From Tabrizicola_A sp044377735 (lineage in GTDB: Bacteria > Pseudomonadota > Alphaproteobacteria > Rhodobacterales > Rhodobacteraceae): DNA of 63,071 bases. The translations under genes were made by a program, and so were the position numbers. The DNA lies in assembly GCA_044377735.1 (NCBI GenBank), contig JBILYK010000009.1:1-63071 (forward strand), in the 5' to 3' direction. Below are positions 15,117 to 23,304 of this stretch, one piece after another (the first letter of the stretch is position 1; the number at the start of each line of letters is the position of its first letter). The notes beneath the pieces are model-generated. The model was not told where the DNA came from, ran no database searches, and worked only from the letters and a program-made list of their open reading frames with translations.

Positions 15117-15461
15117 TCAATCTCCAGGCATAAGGGCGGCAAGAACCGCCTCGGCAAGAGGGAGAACGACAAGTGCTGACCCGGCAAGCGACAGATGGTT
15201 GCCGTCGAAGTACAGGCGCACCGTTGCGCACTGCATCGCAACCAGTCGCATGGGACAGGACTAAGGTCGAGCCGCGCCGCACCCGGCTTGTCTGCCGTGT
15301 TATCAAAGATGGCGAGTGTATGGGCACTGTCGGCTTGAAGCGTCTACGACGTGATCGAAATGATGTCGGGGACGCTGCCGGTCTGCCAAAGCCTGCGCGC
15401 CAGGCGGTTGGCGACGTTGAAGCCGGGATCTGGCAACGGAAAAAGCGGTATGACGCGCTTG
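15117..15461 (-). pseudogene. Decayed C-terminal SGNH domain of O-acyltransferase
   Basis: Leftward frames contain LFPLPDPGFNVANRLARR, then an in-frame TAG (about 15344), then FDNTADKPGAARLDLSPV and CDWLRCSAQRC, then a frameshift into LYFDGNHLSLAGSALVVL and a stop at 15117. The order PD-P-F, C-D..C, LYFDGNHLS is that of the SGNH module fused to OafA/YrhL-type acyltransferases that acetylate surface polysaccharides, and NHLS holds the catalytic His. One nonsense codon and one frameshift show that it is dead. The rest, 15462-15638, contains an 8-bp hairpin at 15500-15523 (GGGCTTTT/AAAAGCCC) and nothing else recognised. Confidence 0.7.
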
Positions 15462-15638
15462 CCGCTGGCCTTGATTTGCTAGCTCCAGTCGCCGATTCAG
15501 GGCTTTTCTTTTGGCAAAAGCCCGTCTATACGCCCGCATCCGCCCCGATTGGGTCGGTTGCCTGTTGTGGGCATCAAGGGCCTTGCTGGACGACATCCCG
15601 GCTTGTGCCGTCACCTTAAACCGTCAAGGAGATATCCG

Positions 15639-15908
15639 ATGTCGATCACCGTTGAAGAAAAAGCCCGCCTGATCAAGGAATACGCGACCAAAGAGAACGA
15701 CACCGGTTCGCCGGAAGTTCAGGTTGCGATCTTGTCGTCGCGCATCGCCACCCTGACCGAGCATTTCAAGGGCCACAAGAAAGACAACCACTCGCGTCGT
15801 GGTCTGTTGATGATGGTTGCCCAGCGCCGCAAGCTGTTGGACTATCTGAAGTCCAAGGACGAACCGCGCTATGCCTCGCTGATCTCGCGTCTGGGCCTGC
15901 GCCGCTAA
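15639..15908 (+). CDS. rpsO: 30S ribosomal protein S15
   Basis: 89 aa, full length, MSITVEEKARLIKEYATKEN onward, with the family blocks NDTGSPEVQVAILS and HSRRGLLMMVAQRRKLLDYL that bind 16S rRNA and organise the small-subunit platform. The start at ATG 15639 is set by AAGGAG 8 nt upstream. It is followed by a strong terminator, then bciA and pnp. In many relatives truB precedes rpsO; here the glycan locus remnant lies upstream instead. Confidence 0.98.
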   Translation: MSITVEEKARLIKEYATKENDTGSPEVQVAILSSRIATLTEHFKGHKKDNHSRRGLLMMVAQRRKLLDYLKSKDEPRYASLISRLGLRR

Positions 15909-15931
15909 GCGGACCGAAGGTTTCAAATTGC

Positions 15932-15963
15932 GCCCGTAGCGAAAGCTGCGGGCGTTTTCTTTT
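15932..15963 (+). terminator. Rho-independent terminator of rpsO
   Basis: GCCCGTAGC-GAAA-GCTGCGGGC, a 9-bp stem (one G-T pair) with a stable tetraloop, followed by GTTTTCTTTT. Confidence 0.88.
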
Positions 15964-16002
15964 GGGTTTATGCTAGGTTGGGTCAAAATCTGAGGGTGTG
16001 CG

Positions 16003-16965
16003 ATGCCGAACCTATCCTTGCGTGTGCTTTTGCTGGGGGCCACCGGCACCATTGGGCGCGCCACGGCGCTGGCTTTGGTGGGGGCGGGGCATGAAGTGGT
16101 GGCGGTGGTGCGGCCCGGGGGTGCGGCGGTGCCGGAGGGCTGCGCGCCACTGGCCGCTGATGTGACCGAGCCCGGCGCGCTGGCGGCTGCGATTGGGACC
16201 GCGCGGTTTGATGCAGTGATCTCGTGTCTGGCCAGCCGCACCGGAGCGCCTGCGGACGCCTGGGCGATTGACCACCGCGCCAATAGTCTGGCGCTGGCCG
16301 CTGCCATCGCAGCGGATATCCCGCGCTTTGTGCTGTTGTCGGCGATTTGCGTCCAAAAACCGCTGTTGGAGTTTCAGCGCGCCAAGCTCGTCTTTGAGGC
16401 GGAGTTGCAGGCGGAAAGGATCGCGTGGTCGATCGTGCGGCCCACGGCGTTTTTCAAATCGCTTTCAGGTCAGGTGGCGCGGGTGCAGGCGGGCAAGCCA
16501 TTTTTGGTCTTTGGAAATGGGCGGCTGACGGCGTGCAAGCCGATCTCAGACGCCGATCTGGGGCAGTTCTTGGTGGCCTGCCTGACCGATCCGGCCTTGC
16601 AGAACCGCATCCTGCCGATTGGCGGCCCCGGCCCCGCGATCACGCCTATGGATCAGGCCGCGATGCTAGAGCGTCTGACGGGCCGTCCGGTGCAGTTGAA
16701 ACGGATGCCGGTGGCACTGATGGATGGGATCATTGCGGTGCTGTCGGCGCTGGGCCGGCTGTCGCCAAAGCTGGCTGACAAGGCCAATCTGGCGCGCATC
16801 GGGCGCTATTATGCCACGGAATCCATGTTGGTTCTAAACCCCGCCACTGGCCAATATGAGGCGGATGCGACCCCAGAATTTGGCACGGAACGGTTGGCCG
16901 ACCATTACGCCGCTTTGCTGGTTGGCACCGCGCAGGATGACCGGGGCGACCACGCGCTGTTTTGA
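16003..16965 (+). CDS. bciA: Divinyl (proto)chlorophyllide a 8-vinyl reductase, BciA type
   Basis: 320 aa, NAD(P)-binding extended-SDR/NmrA-like fold with GATGTIGRAT at residues 13-22. The blocks ISCLASRTG, LLSAICVQKPLLEFQ.AK, SIVRPTAFFKSLSGQV, ILPIGGPGPAITP and RIGRYYATESMLVL are those I associate with BciA, which uses NADPH to reduce the C8 vinyl group of divinyl (proto)chlorophyllide during bacteriochlorophyll synthesis. It suggests the host is, or descends from, a phototroph; no other photosynthesis gene lies in the window. It is flanked by rpsO and pnp rather than a photosynthesis cluster. A related NmrA-type oxidoreductase cannot be fully excluded. Confidence 0.85.
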   Translation: MPNLSLRVLLLGATGTIGRATALALVGAGHEVVAVVRPGGAAVPEGCAPLAADVTEPGALAAAIGTARFDAVISCLASRTGAPADAWAIDHRANSLALAAAIAADIPRFVLLSAICVQKPLLEFQRAKLVFEAELQAERIAWSIVRPTAFFKSLSGQVARVQAGKPFLVFGNGRLTACKPISDADLGQFLVACLTDPALQNRILPIGGPGPAITPMDQAAMLERLTGRPVQLKRMPVALMDGIIAVLSALGRLSPKLADKANLARIGRYYATESMLVLNPATGQYEADATPEFGTERLADHYAALLVGTAQDDRGDHALF

Positions 16966-17155
16966 TTGGCGGGCGCGAAACCCCCGCTTGCCAAAACACT
17001 TCCCAATCCCCCGGTTTTCCTGTATGCGCGCGCCATCTGCGACGTGAGGCCCGCCCCCGGCCACATGCAAAGGATAGGGGGCGGCGGCAATGGGGCCGCC
17101 ATGCAAAAGGAAGACATGGCAGGGGCCATGGGTGCTTCCATATAGGGAACGATAG

Positions 17156-19297
17156 ATGTTCAACGTGACTAAAAAATCAATCCAGTGGGGCGGTGAGACG
17201 CTGACCCTGGAAACCGGCAAGGTTGCCCGTCAGGCTGACGGCTCGGTCATCGCCACGCTTGGCGAAACCAGCGTTATGGCCAACGTGACCTATGCCCGCG
17301 CACCAAAGCCGGGGCAGGATTTCTTTCCGCTGACCGTGCATTATCAGGAAAAATACTATGCAGCCGGCAAGATCCCCGGCGGCTTTTTCAAGCGCGAGGC
17401 GCGTCCTTCGGAAAAGGAAACGCTCACCTCGCGTCTGATCGACCGTCCGATCCGCCCGCTGTTCGTTGAAGGTTTCAAGAACGAAGTGCTGGTGATGGCT
17501 ACCGTTCTGTCGTGCGATTTGCACAATGACCCCGATGTTGTGGCGATAATCGCCACCTCGGCGGCGTTGACCATTTCGGGCGTGCCCTTCATGGGCCCGA
17601 TTGGCGCGGCGCGCGTTGGCTTTGTGAACGGCGCTTATGTGCTGAACCCCGCGATGGACGACATGACGCAGCTGCGCCTGAAGCCGGAACAGCGGTTGGA
17701 TCTGGTCATCGCGGGCACCAAAGACGCCGTGATGATGGTGGAATCGGAAGCCTATGAGCTGACCGAAGAGGAAATGCTGGGCGCGGTCGTGTTCGGCCAT
17801 GAGCAGATGCAGCCGGTCATCGACCTGATCCTGGATCTGGCCGAAGATGCCGCGAAAGAGCCGTTTGACTTTGCCCCCGTCGATTACTCGGCGCTCTATA
17901 CCAAGGTCAAAGCTGCGGGTGAGACGCAGATGCGCGCCGCTTTCGCGATCAAGGACAAGCAAGACCGCACCAATGCCATCTCGGCAGCCGTGGACGCAAT
18001 CAAGGCTGCGATGTCGGACGAAGATCTGAAAGACATCAATCTGGGTTCGGCGATCAAAAAGCTGGAATCGTCGATCCTGCGCGGCGATGTGGTGAACACC
18101 GGCATCCGTATTGACGGCCGTGACACCAAGACCGTGCGCCCGATCGTGGCGGAAACCGGCATCCTGCCGCGCACCCATGGTTCGGCCTTGTTCACGCGCG
18201 GTGAAACGCAAGGTCTGGTCGTGACCACCCTTGGCACCGGCGAGGATGAGCAGATCATCGACGCGCTGAACGGCAACACCCGGTCGAATTTCCTGCTGCA
18301 CTATAACTTCCCGCCCTATTCGGTGGGCGAAGTGGGTCGCGTTGGTTCGCCCGGTCGTCGTGAGATTGGCCATGGCAAGCTGGCATGGCGTGCGTTGCAG
18401 GCGGTTCTGCCGGCACCGACCGACTTCCCCTACACCATTCGCGTGGTCTCAGAGATCACTGAATCGAACGGCTCGTCGTCCATGGCGTCGGTCTGCGGCG
18501 GGTCTTTGTCGATGATGGACGCAGGCGTGCCCTTGAAGTCGCCGGTTGCGGGCGTCGCGATGGGTCTGATCTTGGAAGATGACGGCAAATACGCCGTGCT
18601 GACCGATATCCTTGGCGACGAGGATCACCTCGGCGATATGGATTTCAAGGTGGCTGGCACTGCGTCGGGCATCACCTCGCTGCAGATGGACATCAAGATT
18701 GCGGGCATTACGCCGGCGATCATGAAGCAGGCTTTGGCGCAGGCCAAGGACGGCCGTCTGCACATTTTGGGTGAGATGAACAAGTCGCTCTCCGCGCCGC
18801 AAGGCTTCTCGGAATATGCGCCGAAGATCGAAACCCTGCAGATCCCGACCGACAAGATCCGGGAAGTGATTGGTTCGGGTGGCAAGGTGATCCGCGAGAT
18901 CGTCGAGCTGTCGGGTGCCAAGGTGGACATCAACGACGAAGGCATCATCAAGATCGCTTCTTCGTCGGCGGAGAACATCAAGAAGGCCTATGACATGATC
19001 TGGTCGATCGTGGCAGAGCCGGAAGAAGGTCAAGTTTACACCGGCAAAGTGGTAAAGCTGGTTGATTTCGGCGCGTTCGTGAACTTCTTCGGCAAACGCG
19101 ATGGTCTGGTGCATGTTTCGCAGATTGCGAACAAGCGCCTGAACCACCCGAATGAGTTGTTGAAAGAAGGTCAGGAAGTGAAGGTCAAGCTTCTGGGCTT
19201 TGACGACCGCGGCAAGGTTCGCCTTGGCATGAAGATGGTCGATCAGGAAACCGGTGCTGAGATCGTTGAAGTCAAAGGCGAAGGCGCCGAGGCGTAA
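17156..19297 (+). CDS. pnp: Polynucleotide phosphorylase
   Basis: 713 aa. PNPase degrades RNA 3'-5' using phosphate and can add tails; it is a core part of the RNA degradosome. Two RNase PH-like domains (about 10-230 and 325-545, with FPPYSVGEVGR, GHGKLAWRAL and SSMASVCGGSL) are followed by a KH domain (IREVIGSGGKVIREIVE, about 565) and an S1 domain (VYTGKVVKLVDFGAFV ... GLVHVSQIA, about 625-700). All are intact. The start ATG 17156 follows GGGAACGAT. The 190-bp upstream region may contain a leader for PNPase autoregulation, but I see no clear hairpin to call. Confidence 0.98.
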   Translation: MFNVTKKSIQWGGETLTLETGKVARQADGSVIATLGETSVMANVTYARAPKPGQDFFPLTVHYQEKYYAAGKIPGGFFKREARPSEKETLTSRLIDRPIRPLFVEGFKNEVLVMATVLSCDLHNDPDVVAIIATSAALTISGVPFMGPIGAARVGFVNGAYVLNPAMDDMTQLRLKPEQRLDLVIAGTKDAVMMVESEAYELTEEEMLGAVVFGHEQMQPVIDLILDLAEDAAKEPFDFAPVDYSALYTKVKAAGETQMRAAFAIKDKQDRTNAISAAVDAIKAAMSDEDLKDINLGSAIKKLESSILRGDVVNTGIRIDGRDTKTVRPIVAETGILPRTHGSALFTRGETQGLVVTTLGTGEDEQIIDALNGNTRSNFLLHYNFPPYSVGEVGRVGSPGRREIGHGKLAWRALQAVLPAPTDFPYTIRVVSEITESNGSSSMASVCGGSLSMMDAGVPLKSPVAGVAMGLILEDDGKYAVLTDILGDEDHLGDMDFKVAGTASGITSLQMDIKIAGITPAIMKQALAQAKDGRLHILGEMNKSLSAPQGFSEYAPKIETLQIPTDKIREVIGSGGKVIREIVELSGAKVDINDEGIIKIASSSAENIKKAYDMIWSIVAEPEEGQVYTGKVVKLVDFGAFVNFFGKRDGLVHVSQIANKRLNHPNELLKEGQEVKVKLLGFDDRGKVRLGMKMVDQETGAEIVEVKGEGAEA

Positions 19298-19323
19298 TCG
19301 CCTTTCGTCACAAGGTTACAAGG

Positions 19324-19352
19324 GCCCCGAGGGAAACCTCGGGGCTTTTTCT
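19324..19352 (+). terminator. Rho-independent terminator of pnp
   Basis: GCCCCGAGG-GAAA-CCTCGGGGC, a perfect 9-bp stem with GNRA loop, followed by TTTTTCTT. Confidence 0.92.
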
Positions 19353-19403
19353 TCGGCTGAAATTTCATCAGGTGACGTTTTCTTCGGATATATCGCTGGT
19401 TAG

Positions 19404-19418
19404 TGGGAAATTGTCCCA
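19404..19418. promoter_or_regulatory. Candidate operator upstream of dadA
   Basis: TGGGA-AATTG-TCCCA, a perfect 5-5-5 inverted repeat 88 bp before the dadA start. DadA genes are commonly controlled by Lrp/DadR-type regulators that bind short palindromes with AT centres; use here is inferred. Confidence 0.3.
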
Positions 19419-19506
19419 ATATTTGCGCCTCACCCGTCCAAGATCCCCAAATCCTTTCCGTCAGATGCGCTATTTTGCGGCCAAATTCCGCGAAGAGGAG
19501 CATCCC

Positions 19507-20808
19507 ATGCGTGTCGTCGTCCTTGGTGCTGGTGTCCTTGGTGTCACCTCGGCTTATTATCTTGCCAAGGACGGCCATGAGGTGACGGTGATTGACCGTC
19601 AGCCCGGCCCGGCGCTTGAAACCTCGTTTGCCAATGCGGGTGAGATCAGCCCCGGCTATGCCAGCCCTTGGGCCGCGCCCGGTGTGCCGTTCAAGGCATT
19701 GAAATGGCTGTTCCAGCGTCACGCGCCGCTGGTGATCCAGCCGCGCCCCGATCCGGCGATGATTGAATGGCTGGTACGGATGCTGGGTAATTGCACCACC
19801 GCATCCTATGCGGTGAACAAGTCGCGCATGGTACGGTTGGCGGAATATTCGCGCGATTGCCTGATCCAGTTGCGCGAGGACACCGGCATTTCCTATGACG
19901 AGCGGACCAAGGGCACGCTGCAACTGTTCCGCACCGAAAAGCAGGTGGCGGCGGCAGAAAAGGATATAGCCGTGCTGCGCGCCGATGGCGTGCCGTTTGA
20001 GGTTCTGGACGCCGATGGCTGCATTGCCGCTGAACCGGGTCTCGCGCCAAACCGCCACAAGATTGCTGGGGGCCTGCGTCTGCCAGGGGATGAGACGGGC
20101 GATTGCTTTAAGTTCACCGGCACCCTTGCCGAGATGGCCGCCGCTGCGGGGGTAACCTTTCGGTGGGGCGTTGACATCAAGGCGTTGGAAAGCGACGGCC
20201 GCCGCATCACTGCCGTGCAGACAAGCGCAGGGGCTGTGGTTGCGGATGCCTTTGTGCTGGCGATGGGCAGCTATTCCCCGGCGCTGGCCCGCCCGTTTGG
20301 GATGCGCCTGCCGGTCTATCCGATGAAGGGCTATTCAATCACCGTGCCGATCGTAGATGAAGAGCGCGCCCCGGTTTCGACCGTGATGGACGAGACCTAT
20401 AAGATCGCCATCACCCGTCTTGGCGACCGGATCCGCGTGGGCGGCATGGCCGAGATTGCTGGCTTTTCAAAGACCCTGCCCGCCCGCCGCCGCGCGACGC
20501 TGGAGCTGTCGGTTGAGAGCTTGTTCGGCGGAGCAGGCGACCAAAGCCACGCCACCTTCTGGACCGGCCTCAGGCCCATGACGCCGGATGGCACGCCGAT
20601 TGTGGGTCGCTCGACCGTGCCGAACCTGTATCTCAACACCGGCCACGGCACGCTGGGCTGGACCATGGCCGCCGGATCGGGCCGGGTTCTGGCCGATGTG
20701 ATCTCAGGCCGCCGGGCCGAGATTGATGTGTCTGATCTGGGGTATTCCCGCTACCACCGCGGTACGCTGCGCCCAACGGCTGCGCCGCAGGTGGTTCCGG
20801 CAGAATGA
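19507..20808 (+). CDS. dadA: D-amino acid dehydrogenase small subunit
   Basis: 433 aa FAD enzyme of the DAO family. It oxidises D-amino acids, chiefly D-alanine, to 2-oxo acids plus ammonia and passes electrons to the respiratory chain at the inner face of the membrane. The dinucleotide-binding motif VVLGAGVLGVTSAYYLA is at the start; FANAGEISPGYASPWAAPGV, GLRLPGDETGD, VYPMKGYS, WTGLRPMTPDGTPIVG and LNTGHGTLGWTM are all family-typical. ATG 19507 is chosen because GAGGAG precedes it and the nucleotide-binding strand follows at once. It is transcribed alone between two terminators. Confidence 0.93.
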   Translation: MRVVVLGAGVLGVTSAYYLAKDGHEVTVIDRQPGPALETSFANAGEISPGYASPWAAPGVPFKALKWLFQRHAPLVIQPRPDPAMIEWLVRMLGNCTTASYAVNKSRMVRLAEYSRDCLIQLREDTGISYDERTKGTLQLFRTEKQVAAAEKDIAVLRADGVPFEVLDADGCIAAEPGLAPNRHKIAGGLRLPGDETGDCFKFTGTLAEMAAAAGVTFRWGVDIKALESDGRRITAVQTSAGAVVADAFVLAMGSYSPALARPFGMRLPVYPMKGYSITVPIVDEERAPVSTVMDETYKIAITRLGDRIRVGGMAEIAGFSKTLPARRRATLELSVESLFGGAGDQSHATFWTGLRPMTPDGTPIVGRSTVPNLYLNTGHGTLGWTMAAGSGRVLADVISGRRAEIDVSDLGYSRYHRGTLRPTAAPQVVPAE

Positions 20809-20810
20809 AA

Positions 20811-20838
20811 AACGGGGCCTTTTGGCCCCGTTTTCTTT
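20811..20838. terminator. Bidirectional terminator between dadA and peroxiredoxin
   Basis: ACGGGGCC-TTTT-GGCCCCGT with A-tract before and TTTCTTTT after; it can end dadA on the plus strand and, less ideally, the peroxiredoxin on the minus strand. Confidence 0.85.
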
Positions 20839-20851
20839 TGGGCTGGGCCGT

Positions 20852-21508
20852 TTATACTGGCCGCTTGGCAAAGCGCAGGTAGGGCAGTTTGATGTCCAAC
20901 TCGCCGAACTTGGCCTTGGCATCGTCGGTTGAAACAGACAGTGCAACAATCACATCTTGCCCCGGCACCCAGTTAGCGGGGGTGGCAAAGGGCGCGCCAT
21001 CGGTGGCCTGAACCGCATCCAGCGCACGCAGGATCTCGGCGAAGTTGCGGCCCACGGACATGGGGTAAGACATGGTCAGGCGGATCTTTTTGTCCGGGCC
21101 GATGATATAGACCGTGCGCACCGTAGCCGAATTGGCAGGCGTGCGGCCTTCGGTCGGCAGGTAGAAATCTGCCGGCAGCATGTCATAGGCTTTGGATACG
21201 GTCAGCGAGGTGTCGTCGATGATCGGGAAGTCGGCGGGTGCGCCCGAGAATGTCTCAATATCGCGCTTCCACTTGTCATGGTCTGCCACGGAATCGACGG
21301 AAACACCGATCACCTTGGTGTTTCGCTTTTTCCATTCGGGGGCGAGTTGCGCTACCGCGCCGAATTCGGTGGTGCAGACGGGCGTGAAATCGCGCGGGTG
21401 CGAAAAGATGATGGCATAGCTGCCGCCCAGCCAGTCGTGGAACCGGATGGTGCCGGCGGTGCTTTCGGCGGTGAAATTGGGGGCGGTGTCGTTGATGCGA
21501 ACGGCCAT
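20852..21508 (-). CDS. 1-Cys peroxiredoxin (Prx6 type)
   Basis: 218 aa. It reduces peroxides through the peroxidatic cysteine in FTPVCTTE (residue about 45), preceded by IIFSHPRD. The long C-terminal half (YDMLPADFYLPTEG, SYPMSVGRNF, ANWVPGQDVIV) is that of the Prx6/AhpC-TSA C-terminal subfamily rather than 2-Cys Prx. A start at ATG 21508 (MAVRINDTAPNF) has GGAG upstream; the longer open frame upstream of it has no support. It is convergent with dadA across a shared terminator. Confidence 0.92.
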   Translation of the reverse strand: MAVRINDTAPNFTAESTAGTIRFHDWLGGSYAIIFSHPRDFTPVCTTEFGAVAQLAPEWKKRNTKVIGVSVDSVADHDKWKRDIETFSGAPADFPIIDDTSLTVSKAYDMLPADFYLPTEGRTPANSATVRTVYIIGPDKKIRLTMSYPMSVGRNFAEILRALDAVQATDGAPFATPANWVPGQDVIVALSVSTDDAKAKFGELDIKLPYLRFAKRPV

Positions 21509-21678
21509 GGGAAACTCCGGGTTATGATGCGCCAGAGATAGACCCATTGGGTGGGGATTGCACCCCATCGTGGCCCTAAGGGCCAAGATAAGGACTGCTT
21601 TACGGCGGGCTCTGGTCGGGCGAAACACCCTCCCGGTTTTCCTGCGCCAAGCAGAACTGTTGTCCCTTCGCGTCGTAT

Positions 21679-21690
21679 ATTTGATCAAAT
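21679..21690. promoter_or_regulatory. 12-bp perfect palindrome upstream of aldehyde dehydrogenase
   Basis: ATTTGATCAAAT lies 69 bp before the start codon. A perfect AT-rich palindrome in this position suits a dimeric repressor or activator; the regulator is not identified. Confidence 0.35.
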
Positions 21691-21758
21691 TGTCGCGTCC
21701 GCCTCTTGCCGGAATCTGCCTGCCCTGTCAGTTTGCGTGCAAACCGAAGGAGGGTGCC

Positions 21759-23204
21759 ATGCTCATCAAGCGCGATTTCTATATCAATGGCCGTTGGGTC
21801 GCCCCGATTGCGGGCCGCGATTGCCATGTGATCAACCCGTCCAACGAAGAGCCAGTGGCGGTGATCTCGCTTGGCTCGGAAGCCGATTGTGATGCCGCTG
21901 TGGCCGCCGCCAAGGCCGCGTTCCCGGCTTGGGCAGCGACCTCTCCGGCGACCCGCCGCGCCGCTGTGGTGCGGATTTTGGAGCAGTATGAGGCGCGCAA
22001 GGAAGAGTTGGCCCATGCCATCAGCCTGGAAATGGGCTCGCCCCTGAAACATGCCCGTGAGCTGCAGGCGCCTTGCCTGCCGTGGCATGCAGGCAATTTC
22101 CTGACCGCCTTTGACACGCTGGAATGGGACCGCCCGTTGGGCGACCATGCCCCCAATGATCGGATCATTCTAGAGCCGATTGGCGTTGTGGGTCTGATCA
22201 CGCCGTGGAACTGGCCGATGAACCAGATCGCGTTGAAGGCGATCCCGGCCATTTTGGCGGGCTGCACCTGTGTGTTGAAGCCTTCGGAAGAAAGCCCGCT
22301 GAATGCAATGATCTTTGCCGAGTTTTGCCATGATGCGGGCCTGCCGCCGGGCGTGTTCAACCTTGTGAACGGGGATGGCATGGGGGTGGGCAGCCGTCTG
22401 TCGAGCCATCCTGACGTCGAGATGATTTCCTTCACCGGGTCAACCCGCGCGGGCCGCGCCATTTCCAAAGCCGCCGCCGAGACGCTGAAGCGCGTCACGT
22501 TGGAACTGGGCGGCAAGGGCGCCAATGTGATCTTCGCTGATGCCGACGATCGCGCGGTGGAACGCGGCGTGCGCCATATGATGGACAACACCGGCCAGTC
22601 CTGCAACGCGCCGAGCCGGATGCTGGTGCAGCGGGGGGTTTATGACAAGGCGGTGGAAATTGCCGCACAGATCGCCAGTGAGACCAAGGTTGGCAATGCG
22701 CTGGAAGAGGGCAGCCATATCGGCCCGGTGGTGAACAAGCGCCAGTGGGACCAGATTCAGGGCTATATCGAGAAGGGCATTGATGAGGGTGCTCGGCTTG
22801 TTGCTGGCGGCCCCGGCCTGCCGGATGGCTTTAACCGCGGTTACTTTGTGAAGCCCACGGTCTTTGCCGATGTGGTGCCGGGCATGACCATTGAGCGCGA
22901 AGAAATCTTTGGCCCCGTTCTGTGCATGATTCCCTTTGAGGATGAGGCTGATGCGATCCGCATCGCCAATGACTCGCCCTATGGGTTGACGCATTATGTG
23001 CAGTCGCAGGATGGGGCCAAGCGCAACCGCATGGCGCGTTCTCTGAAGGCGGGCATGGTGCAGATGAACGGCAAAAGCCGGGCCGCAGGGTCGCCCTTTG
23101 GCGGGGTAAAGCAATCGGGGCGCGCGCGCGAGGGTGGCATCTGGGGCTTGGAAGAATTCCTTGAGTTCAAGGCGGTGTCCGCCTGGGACCCGAGCCAAGG
23201 CTGA
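21759..23204 (+). CDS. NAD(P)-dependent aldehyde dehydrogenase family protein
   Basis: 481 aa. It oxidises an aldehyde to an acid. The catalytic cysteine lies in NTGQSCNAPSRM (about residue 285), the general-base Glu in LELGGKG (about 250), and cofactor-binding blocks are TPWNWPMNQ and FTGSTRAGRAI; EEIFGPVLCM is also present. AAGGAGG precedes ATG 21759, so the 67 upstream codons in frame are not counted. It is closest in look to broad-specificity ALDHs (betaine, succinate-semialdehyde or aromatic aldehyde types); the substrate cannot be set. A terminator separates it from the flavoenzyme gene downstream, though a shared pathway is possible. Confidence 0.9.
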   Translation: MLIKRDFYINGRWVAPIAGRDCHVINPSNEEPVAVISLGSEADCDAAVAAAKAAFPAWAATSPATRRAAVVRILEQYEARKEELAHAISLEMGSPLKHARELQAPCLPWHAGNFLTAFDTLEWDRPLGDHAPNDRIILEPIGVVGLITPWNWPMNQIALKAIPAILAGCTCVLKPSEESPLNAMIFAEFCHDAGLPPGVFNLVNGDGMGVGSRLSSHPDVEMISFTGSTRAGRAISKAAAETLKRVTLELGGKGANVIFADADDRAVERGVRHMMDNTGQSCNAPSRMLVQRGVYDKAVEIAAQIASETKVGNALEEGSHIGPVVNKRQWDQIQGYIEKGIDEGARLVAGGPGLPDGFNRGYFVKPTVFADVVPGMTIEREEIFGPVLCMIPFEDEADAIRIANDSPYGLTHYVQSQDGAKRNRMARSLKAGMVQMNGKSRAAGSPFGGVKQSGRAREGGIWGLEEFLEFKAVSAWDPSQG

Positions 23205-23210
23205 CGCAAA

Positions 23211-23238
23211 ACCCCGGCCTTGGCCGGGGTTTTTCTTT
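23211..23238 (+). terminator. Rho-independent terminator of aldehyde dehydrogenase
   Basis: ACCCCGGCC-TT-GGCCGGGGT, 9-bp stem, followed by TTTTCTTT. Confidence 0.9.
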
Positions 23239-23253
23239 GCTCAAAGAAAACTT

Positions 23254-23265
23254 GACACATGTGTC
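23254..23265. promoter_or_regulatory. Perfect palindrome GACACATGTGTC overlapping a TTGACA box
   Basis: A 12-bp perfect palindrome 39 bp before the next start codon shares its first half with TTGACA (23253-23258), a consensus-like -35. No good -10 is seen at 16-18 bp. A repressor site covering the promoter is the likely reading. Confidence 0.4.
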
Positions 23266-23304
23266 GATTTATTCTTCCCTTTGGCATCAGCCGAAGGATC
23301 AAAC

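Noticed and set aside
15500..15523. GGGCTTTT/AAAAGCCC hairpin as a terminator
   Set aside because: No U-run follows on either strand, so it is mentioned only as a hairpin in the region upstream of rpsO.
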